From: JAEUNJ01 sp052035955
Lineage (GTDB): Bacteria; Pseudomonadota; Gammaproteobacteria; Burkholderiales; Rhodocyclaceae
Reading direction: 5' to 3'
Assembly (NCBI GenBank): GCA_052035955.1
Contig: JBPOHD010000126.1
Span: forward strand, 1 to 20,312
DNA: 20,312 nucleotides
Each line of letters starts with the position of its first letter. The stretch's first letter is position 1. Position numbers and translations under genes: made by a program. Below, in pieces: positions 9,037 to 16,102 of this stretch. A model generated the notes under the pieces. That model had not been told where the DNA came from and ran no database searches. It saw nothing but the letters and a program-made list of their open reading frames with translations.

Positions 9037-9690
9037 CTACGGAGGCGCGAAACGGCGCGGTGGCGTGATCGCCGGCACGGTGGCGGTTTCGCCGGTGCGC
9101 CGGTCGCGGATCGTGACGCAGCCCCAGTAGGCCGGATCGGCGGGCCCGGAGACACAGCGCGCCGCGGCGGCCACCTGGGCCAGGCTGGCCGGGGCGATGG
9201 GCAGCGCGGCGCTGCCGACCGTCATGTCGATGCGGGTGCATAGGTCCGGCGGCAGCTCGGGCGCCTCGGCGGACGCCGAATGGCAGACCCCCTCCGCGAA
9301 AACCGCCGTGCCGGCGCCGAAGCGGTCGCGAATTTCCCAGCGCAGGTGGCCGCAGGCCACGACCTTGTACCAGAGGTGCAGCATCCCGGGGATGGCAAAG
9401 TCGCGGCAGACGAACTGCAACGGGCGGCGGCCGGGAATTTCCGTGACCCCGTCGGCGGGTTCCCGGCGACAGGAAATGCGGACACGGTTGCCCGCCATCA
9501 GCTCCACGGAGAGGTTCGCGCCGATGCGCCAGTTGAGCAGGGTGTCGACGAAGGCGCGGACGACGATTCCGCAGGCCTGCCCGTCTTCGAGTTCCCCCAG
9601 GTACATGCCCGGCCGGCGCAGAACGGCCTGCCGGATCGAATGGAAATCATCGTCCGGCTTTTCGAGGTAGCCTTCCTCGTAGGGACCCAT
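9037..9690 (-). CDS. GyrB N-terminal-like protein lacking ATPase residues
   Basis: A 217-residue protein transcribed in the same direction as gyrB, 73 bases downstream of it. Residues 16-54 (FHSIRQAVLRRPGMYLGELEDG... FVDTLLNW) align without gaps to GyrB 23-57 of this window: RRPGMYLG versus KRPGMYIG, then the same four-residue step to DG, then VD at the same distance. At the ATPase positions the catalytic Glu49 of GyrB is Ala46, the Mg-binding Asn53 is Thr50 and Glu57 is Trp54; the DNGRGIP loop and GGLHGVG lid have no counterpart. A later FGAGTAVFAEG resembles GTGTEVHFLAD. The start ATG 9690 has AGGAAGG close upstream. The C-terminal half is unrecognised. An RPxMYLG motif also occurs in unrelated small proteins, so descent from gyrB is probable, not proven. 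Predicted cytoplasmic; function unknown. Confidence 0.75.
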   Translation of the reverse strand: MGPYEEGYLEKPDDDFHSIRQAVLRRPGMYLGELEDGQACGIVVRAFVDTLLNWRIGANLSVELMAGNRVRISCRREPADGVTEIPGRRPLQFVCRDFAIPGMLHLWYKVVACGHLRWEIRDRFGAGTAVFAEGVCHSASAEAPELPPDLCTRIDMTVGSAALPIAPASLAQVAAAARCVSGPADPAYWGCVTIRDRRTGETATVPAITPPRRFAPP

Positions 9691-9734
9691 CTCGCCTTCC
9701 TTTCCGCCCTTGCGACGGGTCCATTGTCGGCGGC

Positions 9735-9760
9735 CGGCGGCTCACGGCGTGAGCCCGCCG
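9735..9760 (-). terminator. Stem-loop just after gyrB
   Basis: GGCTCAC and GTGAGCC (9739-9745 and 9749-9755) form a perfect 7-bp stem with a three-base loop, extended by CGGC/GCCG with a one-base bulge. It starts a few bases after the gyrB stop. No T-run follows on the minus strand, so read-through into the GyrB-like gene is possible. Confidence 0.4.
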
Positions 9761-9763
9761 CGA

Positions 9764-12238
9764 CTAGACGTCGATGTTCCGCACGTACAGCGCGTTCGAC
9801 TCGATGAAGGCCCGGCGCGGCTCCACGTCGTCGCCCATCAGGGTGGTGAACACCTCGTCGGCGCCGATGGCGTCGTCGATGCCGACCTTGAGCAGGCGGC
9901 GGACGTTGGGATCCATGGTGGTTTCCCAGAGCTGCTCGGGGTTCATCTCGCCCAGGCCCTTGTAGCGCTGCTTGCTGAGGCCGCGCTCGGCCTCGGCCTG
10001 CAGCCAGCGGACGGCTTCGGCGAAGCTGCCGACGGGCTGGGATTTCTCGCCCCGCCGGATCACGGCGCCGGCGCCGATGAGCCCGGCCAGCTTCTGGGCG
10101 GTGGTGCGGATCTGCACGTAGTCGCCGGAGTGCAGGAAGTCCTCGTCGATGTGGCCGCGGCGCAGGTTGCCGTGGCGCATGCGCTCGAGCAGCAGTTCCC
10201 AGCGCTCGGCTTTCTCGTCGAAGGCGGCGCGGATGGAAATGCCCTTGGGCGCATGGCGGGCGAGGCGGTCGGCGCTGTCGCGGGCGACGGCCTCGTCCGT
10301 CAGGTCGAGGGCGATGTCGTGGGCCAGCATGGCCTGCAGGATTTCCGGGTCGATGAAGTCGGAGAGGCGGCGGATGATGGCCTCGGAGAGCAGGTAGTCG
10401 CGGGCCAGCTCGCCCAGGGGCTCGCCCTCGATGGCCGCCTCGCCCAGGCGCGGCTGGAGCTGGGCGCCGTCCAGGGCCAGGGTGAGCTGGTGCTGGGCCA
10501 GTTCGTGGTCGTCCTTGATGTAGCGCTCGCTCTTGCCGTGCTTGATCTTGTAGAGGGGCGGCTGGGCGATGTAGATGTGGCCGCGCTCGACGATCTGGGG
10601 CAGCTGGCGGTAGAAGAAGGTGAGCAGCAGGGTGCGGATGTGGGCGCCGTCCACGTCGGCGTCGGTCATGATGATGATGCGGTGGTAGCGCAGCTTGTCG
10701 ATGTTGAAGTCGTCGGCGCCGATGCCGCAGCCCAGGGCGGTGAGCAGGGTGACGATCTGCTCGGAGGAGATCACCTTGTCGAAGCGGGCCTTCTCGACGT
10801 TGAGCACCTTGCCACGCAGGGGCAGGATGGCCTGGAACTTCCGGTCGCGGCCCTGCTTGGCGGAGCCGCCGGCGGAATCGCCCTCGACGATGTAGATCTC
10901 GCAGAGGGCCGGATCCTTCTCCTGGCAGTCGGCCAGCTTGCCGGGCAGGCCGATGCCGTCCAGCACGCTCTTGCGCCGCGTCATCTCGCGGGCCTTGCGG
11001 GCGGCCTCGCGGGCACGGGCGGCCTCGACGATCTTGCCGGTGATGACCTTGGCATCGACGGGCTTCTCGAGAAGGAATTCGGCCAGCTTCTGGGCGACCA
11101 CTTCCTCGACGGCCGGGCGGGCCTCGGAGGAGACCAGCTTCATCTTGGTCTGGGACGCGAACTTGGGGTCGGGCATCTTGACGGAGAGCACGCAGGCCAG
11201 GCCCTCGCGCATGTCGTCACCGGAGATGTCCACCCGCGCCTTCTTGGCGATCTCGTTTTCCTCGATGTACTTGTTGATGACCCGGGTCATGGCGGCGCGC
11301 AGGCCGGTCAGGTGGGTACCGCCGTCGGACTGGGGAATGTTGTTGGTGAAGCAGAGGACCTGCTCGGCGTAGGAGTCGTTCCACTGCATGGCGACCTCGA
11401 CGGCGATGGTGACGCCTGTCTCGCCGACCTTGGATTCGCCGGAGGAGAAGAAGACGTTCGGGTGCAGGACGTTCTTGGCGCGGTTGATGTACTCGACGAA
11501 ACCCTTGACGCCGCCGGAGAAGGCGAAGTCCTCCTCCTTGCCGTTGCGTTGGTCCACGAGCTTGATCTTGACGCCGTTGTTGAGGAAGGAAAGCTCCCGC
11601 AGGCGCTTGGCCAGGATGTCGTAGTGGAACTCGATGTGGCCGAAAATCTCCTCGTCGGCGAGGAAATGCACCTCGGTGCCGGTGCCCCTGGTCTCGCCCA
11701 CCACCTTGAGGGGGCTGACCTCGACACCGTCCTGGACCTCGACGATGCGGTCCACGGCATGGCCGCGGTTGAACTCCATGTAGTGCTTGCGGCCGTCGCG
11801 GCGGACGGTGAGGCGCAGCCACTTGGACAGGGCGTTTACGCAGGAGACGCCGACCCCGTGCAGGCCGCCGGAGACCTTGTAGGAATTCTGGTTGAACTTG
11901 CCGCCGGCATGGAGCACGCACATGACGATCTCGGCCGCCGAGCGCTTGGGCTCGTGCTTGTCGTCGAACTTGACGCCGGTGGGGATGCCGCGGCCGTTGT
12001 CGGTGACGGAGATGGAGTTGTCCGGATGGATGGTGATGACGATGTCGTCGCAGTAGCCGGCCAGGGCCTCGTCGATGGCGTTGTCCACGACCTCGAAGAC
12101 CATGTGGTGCAGGCCGGTGCCGTCGGAGGTGTCGCCGATGTACATGCCGGGCCGCTTGCGGACGGCCTCCAGTCCCTCGAGTTGCTGGATGGAGTCCTCG
12201 TCGTATCCGCCGTTGGCGGGGTCTTTTTCCTGGGTCAT
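9764..12238 (-). CDS. gyrB: DNA gyrase subunit B
   Basis: An 824-residue type IIA topoisomerase ATPase subunit, which with GyrA introduces negative supercoils. The GHKL ATPase domain shows RKRPGMYIG (27-35), catalytic Glu49, Asn53, Asp80 in VTDNGRGIP, and the lid GGLHGVG (124-130). The transducer domain carries PDPKFASQTKMKLVSSEARP, the variant usual in betaproteobacteria. The TOPRIM domain has EGDSAGGSAKQGR (Glu452) and the metal-binding DADVDGAH (Asp526, 528, 530); the C-terminus has RYKGLGEMNPEQLWETTMDP. Slightly longer than the E. coli protein (804). The start ATG 12238 has a weak GGAAG upstream. It lies 85 bases after dnaN, as in many relatives. Confidence 0.98.
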   Translation of the reverse strand: MTQEKDPANGGYDEDSIQQLEGLEAVRKRPGMYIGDTSDGTGLHHMVFEVVDNAIDEALAGYCDDIVITIHPDNSISVTDNGRGIPTGVKFDDKHEPKRSAAEIVMCVLHAGGKFNQNSYKVSGGLHGVGVSCVNALSKWLRLTVRRDGRKHYMEFNRGHAVDRIVEVQDGVEVSPLKVVGETRGTGTEVHFLADEEIFGHIEFHYDILAKRLRELSFLNNGVKIKLVDQRNGKEEDFAFSGGVKGFVEYINRAKNVLHPNVFFSSGESKVGETGVTIAVEVAMQWNDSYAEQVLCFTNNIPQSDGGTHLTGLRAAMTRVINKYIEENEIAKKARVDISGDDMREGLACVLSVKMPDPKFASQTKMKLVSSEARPAVEEVVAQKLAEFLLEKPVDAKVITGKIVEAARAREAARKAREMTRRKSVLDGIGLPGKLADCQEKDPALCEIYIVEGDSAGGSAKQGRDRKFQAILPLRGKVLNVEKARFDKVISSEQIVTLLTALGCGIGADDFNIDKLRYHRIIIMTDADVDGAHIRTLLLTFFYRQLPQIVERGHIYIAQPPLYKIKHGKSERYIKDDHELAQHQLTLALDGAQLQPRLGEAAIEGEPLGELARDYLLSEAIIRRLSDFIDPEILQAMLAHDIALDLTDEAVARDSADRLARHAPKGISIRAAFDEKAERWELLLERMRHGNLRRGHIDEDFLHSGDYVQIRTTAQKLAGLIGAGAVIRRGEKSQPVGSFAEAVRWLQAEAERGLSKQRYKGLGEMNPEQLWETTMDPNVRRLLKVGIDDAIGADEVFTTLMGDDVEPRRAFIESNALYVRNIDV

Positions 12239-12280
12239 GGTGCTTCCAAAGTCGTGGTACGGAATCGGGAAAAGCGACGA

Positions 12281-12300
12281 AGGGCGGGACGCCCCGCCCT
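12281..12300 (-). terminator. dnaN: Probable dnaN terminator
   Basis: AGGGCGGG (12281-12288) and CCCGCCCT (12293-12300) form a perfect 8-bp stem with a four-base loop in the dnaN-gyrB gap. On the minus strand it is followed after six bases by CTTTT, which suits partial termination of dnaN transcripts before gyrB. Confidence 0.55.
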
Positions 12301-12323
12301 CCGCATTTCTCTACGGCCGGGCG

Positions 12324-13427
12324 TCAGATGCGCATCGGCATGACGACATACTTGAACCGCTCGTTGCCGGGCAGCAGGAACAGGGCGCTCGAGTTGGCGT
12401 CGGCAAGGCGGCATTCGATGCCGTCGCCGCCGACGTTGTTCAGCACGTCGAGCAGGTAGGTGACGTTGAAGCCGACGTCGAGGGTCTCGGCGTCGTACTC
12501 GATCTCCAGCTCCTCCTGGGCCTCTTCCTGCTCGGCATTGTTGGAGATGATCTTGAGGCTGCCGGGGCCGAGGACGAGGCGGACGCCGCGGAACTTCTCG
12601 TTGGTCAGGATGGCGGCGCGCAGCAGGGAATGCAGGAAGGTGTCCCGGTTCAGCTGGATCACCTTGGTGTGGTTCTGGGGAATGACGCGCTCATAGTCCG
12701 GGAACTTGCCGTCGATCAGCTTGGTGACGAACTCGATGTCGCCGAACTGGAAGCGGGCCTGGGTCGGGGCAAGGACGATCTGCAGCGGATCGTCGTTGTC
12801 GGCGAGCTGGCGGGAGAGCTCGAGGACGGTCTTGCGCGGCAGGATGACCTCGAGGCGCTGGTGGTTGCCGCCGATCTCCTCGCTCGCATAGGCCAGGCGG
12901 TGGCCATCGGTGGCGACGACGCGGATCTCCGAACCGCTGACGACCAGCAGGAGGCCGTTGAGGTAGTAGCGGATGTCCTGCTGGGCCATGGCGTACTGGA
13001 CCAGGGCCAGGAGGCGCTTGAACTGCTTTTGCGTCAGGGCAAGCTGCGCCGTCTGACCCTCGGCGGCGGCCATGCGGGGGAAATCCTCGGCAGGCAGGGT
13101 CTGCAGGTTGAAGCGGCTCTTGCCGGCCTTGACCTGCAGGCGCTTCTCCTCGAGGTTGAGGGTCACCTCGGCGGTGTCCGGCAGCGAACGGAGGATGTCC
13201 TGGAGCTTGCGGGCACCGACGGTCATAGCGACCTTCTCGGGCCCCGCGGAGGCCGTTCCGGTGCGGATCTGGATCTCGATGTCGGTGGCCAGCAGGGTCA
13301 GCTTGCCGCCGTCCATTTCCATCAGGACGTTGGAGAGGATGGGCAGGGTGTGCCGTTTTTCGACGATGCCGCAGACCGACTGCAAAGGGGCCAGGATCTG
13401 ATCACGGGGTCCTTTGAATAGGAGCAT
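12324..13427 (-). CDS. dnaN: DNA polymerase III beta subunit (sliding clamp)
   Basis: A 367-residue clamp, the same length as its relatives. It forms a dimeric ring that tethers DNA polymerase III and many other DNA enzymes. Three repeated clamp domains are recognisable by VEKRHTLPILSNVLMEM near the start, the middle block with YYLNGLLLVV and VATDGHRLA, and the C-terminal VMPMRI that lines the partner-binding cleft. The start ATG 13427 is preceded by GGAG ten bases upstream within an AT-rich leader. It follows dnaA on the same strand after a 234-base spacer that may be the origin. Confidence 0.98.
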   Translation of the reverse strand: MLLFKGPRDQILAPLQSVCGIVEKRHTLPILSNVLMEMDGGKLTLLATDIEIQIRTGTASAGPEKVAMTVGARKLQDILRSLPDTAEVTLNLEEKRLQVKAGKSRFNLQTLPAEDFPRMAAAEGQTAQLALTQKQFKRLLALVQYAMAQQDIRYYLNGLLLVVSGSEIRVVATDGHRLAYASEEIGGNHQRLEVILPRKTVLELSRQLADNDDPLQIVLAPTQARFQFGDIEFVTKLIDGKFPDYERVIPQNHTKVIQLNRDTFLHSLLRAAILTNEKFRGVRLVLGPGSLKIISNNAEQEEAQEELEIEYDAETLDVGFNVTYLLDVLNNVGGDGIECRLADANSSALFLLPGNERFKYVVMPMRI

Positions 13428-13661
13428 CTTATTAAATCTCCAATAAATGATGAGGGCGGCGCCTGACTGTGGAAAACCTGGAAATTACCTTGGCACTCAA
13501 GGCAGTGGATCGTGGATAAGGCTCTGGAAAACCGGCGCTGGCGCCTGTGGGCGAGTGGGGACGGTTTTGCGGTCCGACGGAAAACAGGCGCTTGTCCACA
13601 ATCCATCCACCCTTGGCCCCAAGGCTTTTCCCGACGATGTCCACAGTGTGCATGGGCTGTC
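13428..13661. other. dnaA-dnaN spacer, candidate oriC
   Basis: This 234-base spacer holds DnaA-box-like 9-mers: TTTTCCACA on the minus strand (13468-13476, fits TTWTNCACA), TTATCCACG on the minus strand (13511-13519, one mismatch), TTGTCCACA (13592-13600, one mismatch) and ATGTCCACA (13637-13645, two mismatches). Beside dnaN is an AT-rich patch (TTATTAAATCTCCAATAAAT, from 13429), the only such patch in this GC-rich stretch apart from the dnaA leader, and a possible unwinding site. Many proteobacteria have oriC beside dnaA, so this is a good but unproved candidate. Confidence 0.5.
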
Positions 13662-15122
13662 CTAACCCTTGATCGTCTGCTCGAGGACATGCAGTTCCTT
13701 GTTGAACTGGGTGTCCTTGGTGCGCAGGTCGGCGACGGTGCGGCAGGCGTGGAGGACCGTCGTGTGGTCGCGGCCGCCGAAGGCCTCGCCGATCTCCGGG
13801 AAGCTGTGGGGCGTCAGTTCGCGGGCCAGCCACATGGCCACCTGGCGCGGGCGGGCGATGGCCCGGGAGCGCTTCTTGGAATACATGTCGGCGGACTTGA
13901 TCTTGTAGAAGTCGGCAACCGTCTTCTGGATCACTTCGAGGGTGATCTGCCGGTTGGTGGCGCCGATGACGTCCTTGAGGGCCTCCCGGGCAACCTCGAG
14001 GGTGATGTCACGGCCATGGAAGCGGGCGAAGGCGAGGACGCGGTTGAGGGCGCCCTCCAGTTCGCGAACGTTGGAGCGCAGGTGCTTGGCGATCAGGAAG
14101 GCCACGTCGTCGGAGAGGGGGATGCGGCTCGACTCGGCCTTCTTCTTAAGGATGGCGACCCGCATCTCCAGCTCCGGCGGCTCGATGGCGACGGTGAGGC
14201 CCCAGTCGAAGCGGGAGATCAGGCGTTCCTCGAGGCCCTGGATGTCCTTTGGATAGGTGTCGCAGGTGATGATGATCTGCTTGCGGGCCTCGACCAGGGC
14301 GTTGAAGGCGTAGAAGAACTCCTCCTGCGTGCGGTTCTTGCCGTTGAAGAACTGGATGTCGTCCACCAGCAGCAGGTCGAGGGTGCGGTAGTAGCGCTTG
14401 AAGGCGTCGAAGGACTTCTGCTGGAAGGCGCGGACCACGTCGGAATAGTAGTCCTCGGCATGGATGTAGCGCACGACGGCGGAGGGATCGGCGCCGTAGA
14501 TGGCATTGCCGATGGCATGGATCAGGTGGGTCTTGCCGAGGCCGACGCCGCCGTAGATGAACAAGGGGTTGTAGGAGGTGCCGGGATTGAGGGCCACCTG
14601 CTGGGCGGCCGCCCTCGCCAGGTCGTTGGCCCGGCCCGTGACGAGGGTGTCGAAGGTGAAGCCGGGGTTGAGGCGGGTCTTCTCGTAAGACGGGTCGACG
14701 GAGCGGGCGGAGAGTACGGCCGGGGCGCCCATGCGCAGGGCGGCGGATCCCTGGGTCTGGGCCGGCAGCGAGGCGGAGATCGGAGCGGCCCGGGAAGGAA
14801 TCAGGGGGTTGAGGACCTGCCCGTCCGGAGCCGGGTCGTCCTCGGTGGCGGACTCGGGTGCAGCCGGCGCGGCTTCGACGATGCCCAGGCTGACCGTGAC
14901 CGGCATGCGAAAAAAATCCCTGCCGAGGACCTCGATCTGCCCGAGGTAGCGTTCCCGCACCCACTGGAGGACGAAGCGGTTGGGGGCAAGCAGGCGCAGG
15001 CGGCGCTGGCTGCCTTCGGCACCAGCGTCTTCGAAACGGAGACCCTTGATCCAGGTATTGAACTGCTGCTGCGGCAGTTCTTGCTCGAACCGGCTCAGGC
15101 AGGCCGACCAGAATTCGTTCAT
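13662..15122 (-). CDS. dnaA: Chromosomal replication initiator DnaA
   Basis: A 486-residue AAA+ initiator. Domain I (1-75) starts MNEFWSACLSRFEQELPQQQFNTWIKGL and binds DnaB and other DnaA molecules; domain II (about 80-150) is a Pro/Ala/Ser-rich linker. Domain III has Walker A GGVGLGKTH (191-199, Lys197), Walker B LLLVDDIQFF (Asp254, Asp255) and the sensor/arginine-finger segment ERLISRFDWG. Domain IV carries the DNA-binding signature ending RDHTTVLHACRTV. A longer reading frame to 15197 is rejected because homology begins at MNEFW and an AGAGG lies directly before 15122. Expression is probably autoregulated through the DnaA box in its promoter. Confidence 0.98.
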   Translation of the reverse strand: MNEFWSACLSRFEQELPQQQFNTWIKGLRFEDAGAEGSQRRLRLLAPNRFVLQWVRERYLGQIEVLGRDFFRMPVTVSLGIVEAAPAAPESATEDDPAPDGQVLNPLIPSRAAPISASLPAQTQGSAALRMGAPAVLSARSVDPSYEKTRLNPGFTFDTLVTGRANDLARAAAQQVALNPGTSYNPLFIYGGVGLGKTHLIHAIGNAIYGADPSAVVRYIHAEDYYSDVVRAFQQKSFDAFKRYYRTLDLLLVDDIQFFNGKNRTQEEFFYAFNALVEARKQIIITCDTYPKDIQGLEERLISRFDWGLTVAIEPPELEMRVAILKKKAESSRIPLSDDVAFLIAKHLRSNVRELEGALNRVLAFARFHGRDITLEVAREALKDVIGATNRQITLEVIQKTVADFYKIKSADMYSKKRSRAIARPRQVAMWLARELTPHSFPEIGEAFGGRDHTTVLHACRTVADLRTKDTQFNKELHVLEQTIKG

Positions 15123-15195
15123 GTCCTCTTTTGTCTTTGTATTCTTATAGTTATGCCAATACGCACGAGTCGGGGGACCGGCTGGGCAAGGGGGC

Positions 15196-15224
15196 ATTCT
15201 AGCGATTTTGGACGGAGTTATCCA
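15196..15224 (-). promoter_or_regulatory. dnaA: Probable dnaA promoter, -35 inside the DnaA box
   Basis: On the minus strand TGGATA (15224-15219) and TAGAAT (15201-15196) are separated by 17 bases and match the sigma-70 hexamers at 4/6 and 5/6. The -35 lies entirely in the perfect DnaA box, which implies repression by DnaA. Transcription would start about 65 bases before the dnaA ATG, in a leader that ends in an AT-rich tract (15123-15155). Confidence 0.5.
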
Positions 15225-15226
15225 CA
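15218..15226 (+). promoter_or_regulatory. Perfect consensus DnaA box
   Basis: TTATCCACA, the exact R1/R4 consensus 9-mer, stands in the divergent dnaA/rpmH region. It overlaps the proposed dnaA -35 and lies about 20 bases upstream of the rpmH -35. The near-palindrome CCGGAGAATTTTCCGG (15228-15243) follows at once. Confidence 0.85.
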
Positions 15227-15246
15227 GGCCGGAGAATTTTCCGGTA

Positions 15247-15275
15247 TTGACAAGAAGGCCGCGACAAGATGTAAT
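15247..15275 (+). promoter_or_regulatory. rpmH: Strong sigma-70 promoter for rpmH operon
   Basis: TTGACA (15247-15252, exact) and TGTAAT (15270-15275, 5/6) with the ideal 17-base spacer. The predicted start is near 15282, giving a leader of about 25 bases to the rpmH ATG. Confidence 0.8.
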
Positions 15276-15306
15276 CGCGCGTTTCCCTTGCGAGAGGCTT
15301 CACATC

Positions 15307-15441
15307 ATGAAACGCACTTATCAGCCTTCGGTCGTGCGCCGCAAGCGCACCCACGGCTTCCTCGTGCGCATGCGCACCCGCGGCGGCAAGGCCGTCATCC
15401 GCGCCCGGCGCGCCAAGGGCCGTCACCGCCTCAGCGTCTGA
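15307..15441 (+). CDS. rpmH: Ribosomal protein bL34
   Basis: The 44-residue MKRTYQPSVVRRKRTHGFLVRM... RRAKGRHRLSV is the standard large-subunit protein L34, full length and highly basic. An AGAGG lies 10 bases before the ATG. It is the first gene of the conserved rpmH-rnpA-yidD-yidC-mnmE row and diverges from dnaA across a regulatory region. Confidence 0.98.
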   Translation: MKRTYQPSVVRRKRTHGFLVRMRTRGGKAVIRARRAKGRHRLSV

Positions 15442-15446
15442 GCTCC

Positions 15447-15465
15447 CGGCGGTCAGGAACTGCCG
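15447..15465 (+). terminator. Stem-loop between rpmH and rnpA (possible attenuator)
   Basis: CGGCGGT (15447-15453) and ACTGCCG (15459-15465) pair over 7 bp (one G-U) with a five-base loop, six bases after the rpmH stop. There is no T-run. Such a structure could lower rnpA relative to rpmH transcripts, a known need since L34 is required in far larger amounts. Confidence 0.3.
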
Positions 15466-15481
15466 AGGGACGGATGCCGGC

Positions 15482-15853
15482 ATGAACGAGGCGGCAGCCG
15501 GCCCCCGGCCCTTCGGCCGGCGGCTGCGCCTGCTCGAGGCCGCCGGGTTTTCCGCCGTCTTCTCCGCCCGCAGGAGCCTGCGCGGAGAGAGCTTCGACCT
15601 CCTGTACAAGCCCAATGGCGGCAGCGGCCCGAGGCTCGGGCTCGTCGTCGCCAAGAAACTCGCCCGCCGCGCCGTCATGCGCAATCTGCTCAAACGCCTG
15701 GCCCGGGAATCCTTCCGGGCGGCTGCACCGGGGCTGCCTTCCGTGGATCTGGTACTGCGCTTGAAGAAGGCCGTTTCCGGGCCGGTGGACAGGGAAGGCC
15801 GGCGCCGCTTCCGAACCGAGGTGGACGGGTTGCTCGCCCGGCTGCCCCGCTGA
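15482..15853 (+). CDS. rnpA: Ribonuclease P protein component
   Basis: A 123-residue basic protein that assists the RNase P RNA in removing tRNA 5' leaders. The family signature is RNLLKRLARESFR, preceded by GLVVAKKLARRAVM. Length is normal. ATG 15482 is chosen because the reading frame is closed or lacks homology upstream; a GAGGGA lies 12 bases before it, a loose spacing. It overlaps nothing and is followed by yidD after 10 bases. Confidence 0.96.
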   Translation: MNEAAAGPRPFGRRLRLLEAAGFSAVFSARRSLRGESFDLLYKPNGGSGPRLGLVVAKKLARRAVMRNLLKRLARESFRAAAPGLPSVDLVLRLKKAVSGPVDREGRRRFRTEVDGLLARLPR

Positions 15854-15863
15854 CGGGTCGGCG

Positions 15864-16073
15864 ATGCGCTGGCTGCTCGTTGCCCTCGTGCGCTTCTATC
15901 AATATGCGATCAGCCCCATGCTCGGCCGCAATTGCCGCTTCCACCCGACCTGTTCCGAGTACGCCGTGGAAGCCCTGCAGCGCCACGGAACATGGAAAGG
16001 TCTCGGCCTGGCGCTCAAACGCATCGGCCGTTGCCACCCCTGGCACCCGGGCGGCTATGATCCGGTTCCCTGA
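15864..16073 (+). CDS. yidD: Membrane protein insertion efficiency factor YidD
   Basis: A 69-residue protein with the invariant pattern RFYQYAISPMLGRNCRFHPTCSEYAVEAL... GRCHPWHPGGYDPVP, including Cys in RNCRF, PTCSEY and GRCHP. The N-terminus is an amphipathic membrane-binding helix. YidD helps YidC-dependent membrane insertion and always sits between rnpA and yidC. Only weak ribosome-binding bases precede the start, consistent with coupling to rnpA 10 bases upstream. Confidence 0.96.
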   Translation: MRWLLVALVRFYQYAISPMLGRNCRFHPTCSEYAVEALQRHGTWKGLGLALKRIGRCHPWHPGGYDPVP

Positions 16074-16102
16074 TCCGTTCCAACCCTGAATCCAAGATCC
16101 CC

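Noticed and set aside
9710..12343. Open frame of 877 codons on the plus strand opposite gyrB
   Set aside because: It is the antisense shadow of gyrB: rich in Asp, Val, Gly and Leu with no domain signs. gyrB is certain.
15123..15197. N-terminal extension of DnaA by 25 residues
   Set aside because: It would cover the AT-rich leader and the proposed promoter; DnaA homology starts at MNEFW with a ribosome-binding sequence just before it.
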